Shown here in pieces: positions 48,335-48,372 of a stretch of DNA of 48,372 nucleotides; position 1 is the first letter of the stretch; every line of letters starts with the position of its first letter. The stretch covers positions 1-48,372 of the forward strand of contig NZ_DHDZ01000052.1 of NCBI RefSeq assembly GCF_002399615.1, in the 5' to 3' direction. A program made the translations under genes and the position numbers. The notes below the pieces were generated by a model that did not search any database, was not told where the DNA came from, and saw only the letters and a program-made list of their open reading frames with translations. The stretch comes from Pedobacter sp. UBA4863. GTDB taxonomy: Bacteria; Bacteroidota; Bacteroidia; Sphingobacteriales; Sphingobacteriaceae.

Positions 48335-48372
48335 GAAAAGTCGCCGACTGCGCTCTTTGCTTTAAAGTTAAT

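Overview
The window looks like ordinary chromosome of a Gram-negative Bacteroidota, most likely Sphingobacteriaceae (Pedobacter-like). The evidence is: AT-rich sequence; promoters of the TTG...TAnnTTTG type instead of sigma70 boxes; a fused LpxC/FabZ; a secreted protein with a type IX secretion (T9SS) sorting domain; a PorX regulator (receiver plus PglZ domain); a TonB-receptor-like barrel protein; and fused receiver/histidine-kinase proteins. I see no prophage, CRISPR array, integrase, transposase, rRNA or tRNA. Genus assignment is inference.

Layout. 1-1081: an ECF sigma factor and a translationally coupled membrane protein (probable anti-sigma factor) running off the left edge. 1230-4454: SugE/Gdx-type small exporter, aldehyde dehydrogenase and a secreted degenerate flavoprotein-like protein. 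4455-5189: a gene-free stretch with hairpin repeats. 5190-10389: secreted S9 peptidase, DUF4886/SGNH-like protein and a T9SS cargo protein, followed by a duplicated relic of that gene's 3' end next to a hairpin repeat. 10743-12132: peroxiredoxin, thioredoxin and a small conserved protein, closed by a 40-bp perfect palindrome. 12187-17534: amidase lipoprotein, M49-like metallopeptidase lipoprotein and an outer-membrane barrel protein.

17593-24477 (minus strand) is the most distinctive block: receiver, CheB methylesterase, CheR methyltransferase, receiver, giant hybrid kinase (CHASE3-HAMP-GAF-coiled coil-kinase-3 receivers) and receiver-kinase. The genes are almost all overlapping or a few bases apart. 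It is a chemotaxis-type methylation module with no MCP, CheA, CheW or flagellar gene in the window. A consensus promoter ends 3 bases before the first start codon and carries an inverted repeat over its -33 side.

24641-34452: neutral zinc metallopeptidase, gltX, a sensor kinase overlapping a DinB-family gene, a hotdog thioesterase, topoisomerase IB, small membrane and secreted proteins, a Crp/Fnr regulator with a TTG start, DOPA-dioxygenase family protein, YceI, and an HMA-like/AraC fusion. 34789-39476: secreted cyclophilin, exonuclease III, esterase lipoprotein, hutI-hutG and a small conserved-looking protein. 39513-46374 (minus): 5-formyl-THF cyclo-ligase, EF-P, a candidate small RNA, and the lipid A operon lpxD-lpxC/fabZ-lpxA plus an ABC ATPase, then an HD phosphohydrolase. 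46541-48094: porX. The right edge holds more hairpin repeats.

Three themes recur. First, a dispersed family of paired hairpins (GGTG-4 nt-CACC core) sits in intergenic gaps at 4845, 10424 and 34520, with a related element near 48162. Second, at least two operons (lpxD and the CheBR-kinase block) have a consensus promoter whose -7 box nearly touches the ATG, suggesting leaderless messages. Third, signalling is concentrated in few genes: three kinases and several receivers, with CheB/CheR as possible tuning enzymes. Nothing here is proven to be a new system; the CheBR-hybrid-kinase operon, the repeat family and the candidate RNA at 40843-41044 are the best leads.
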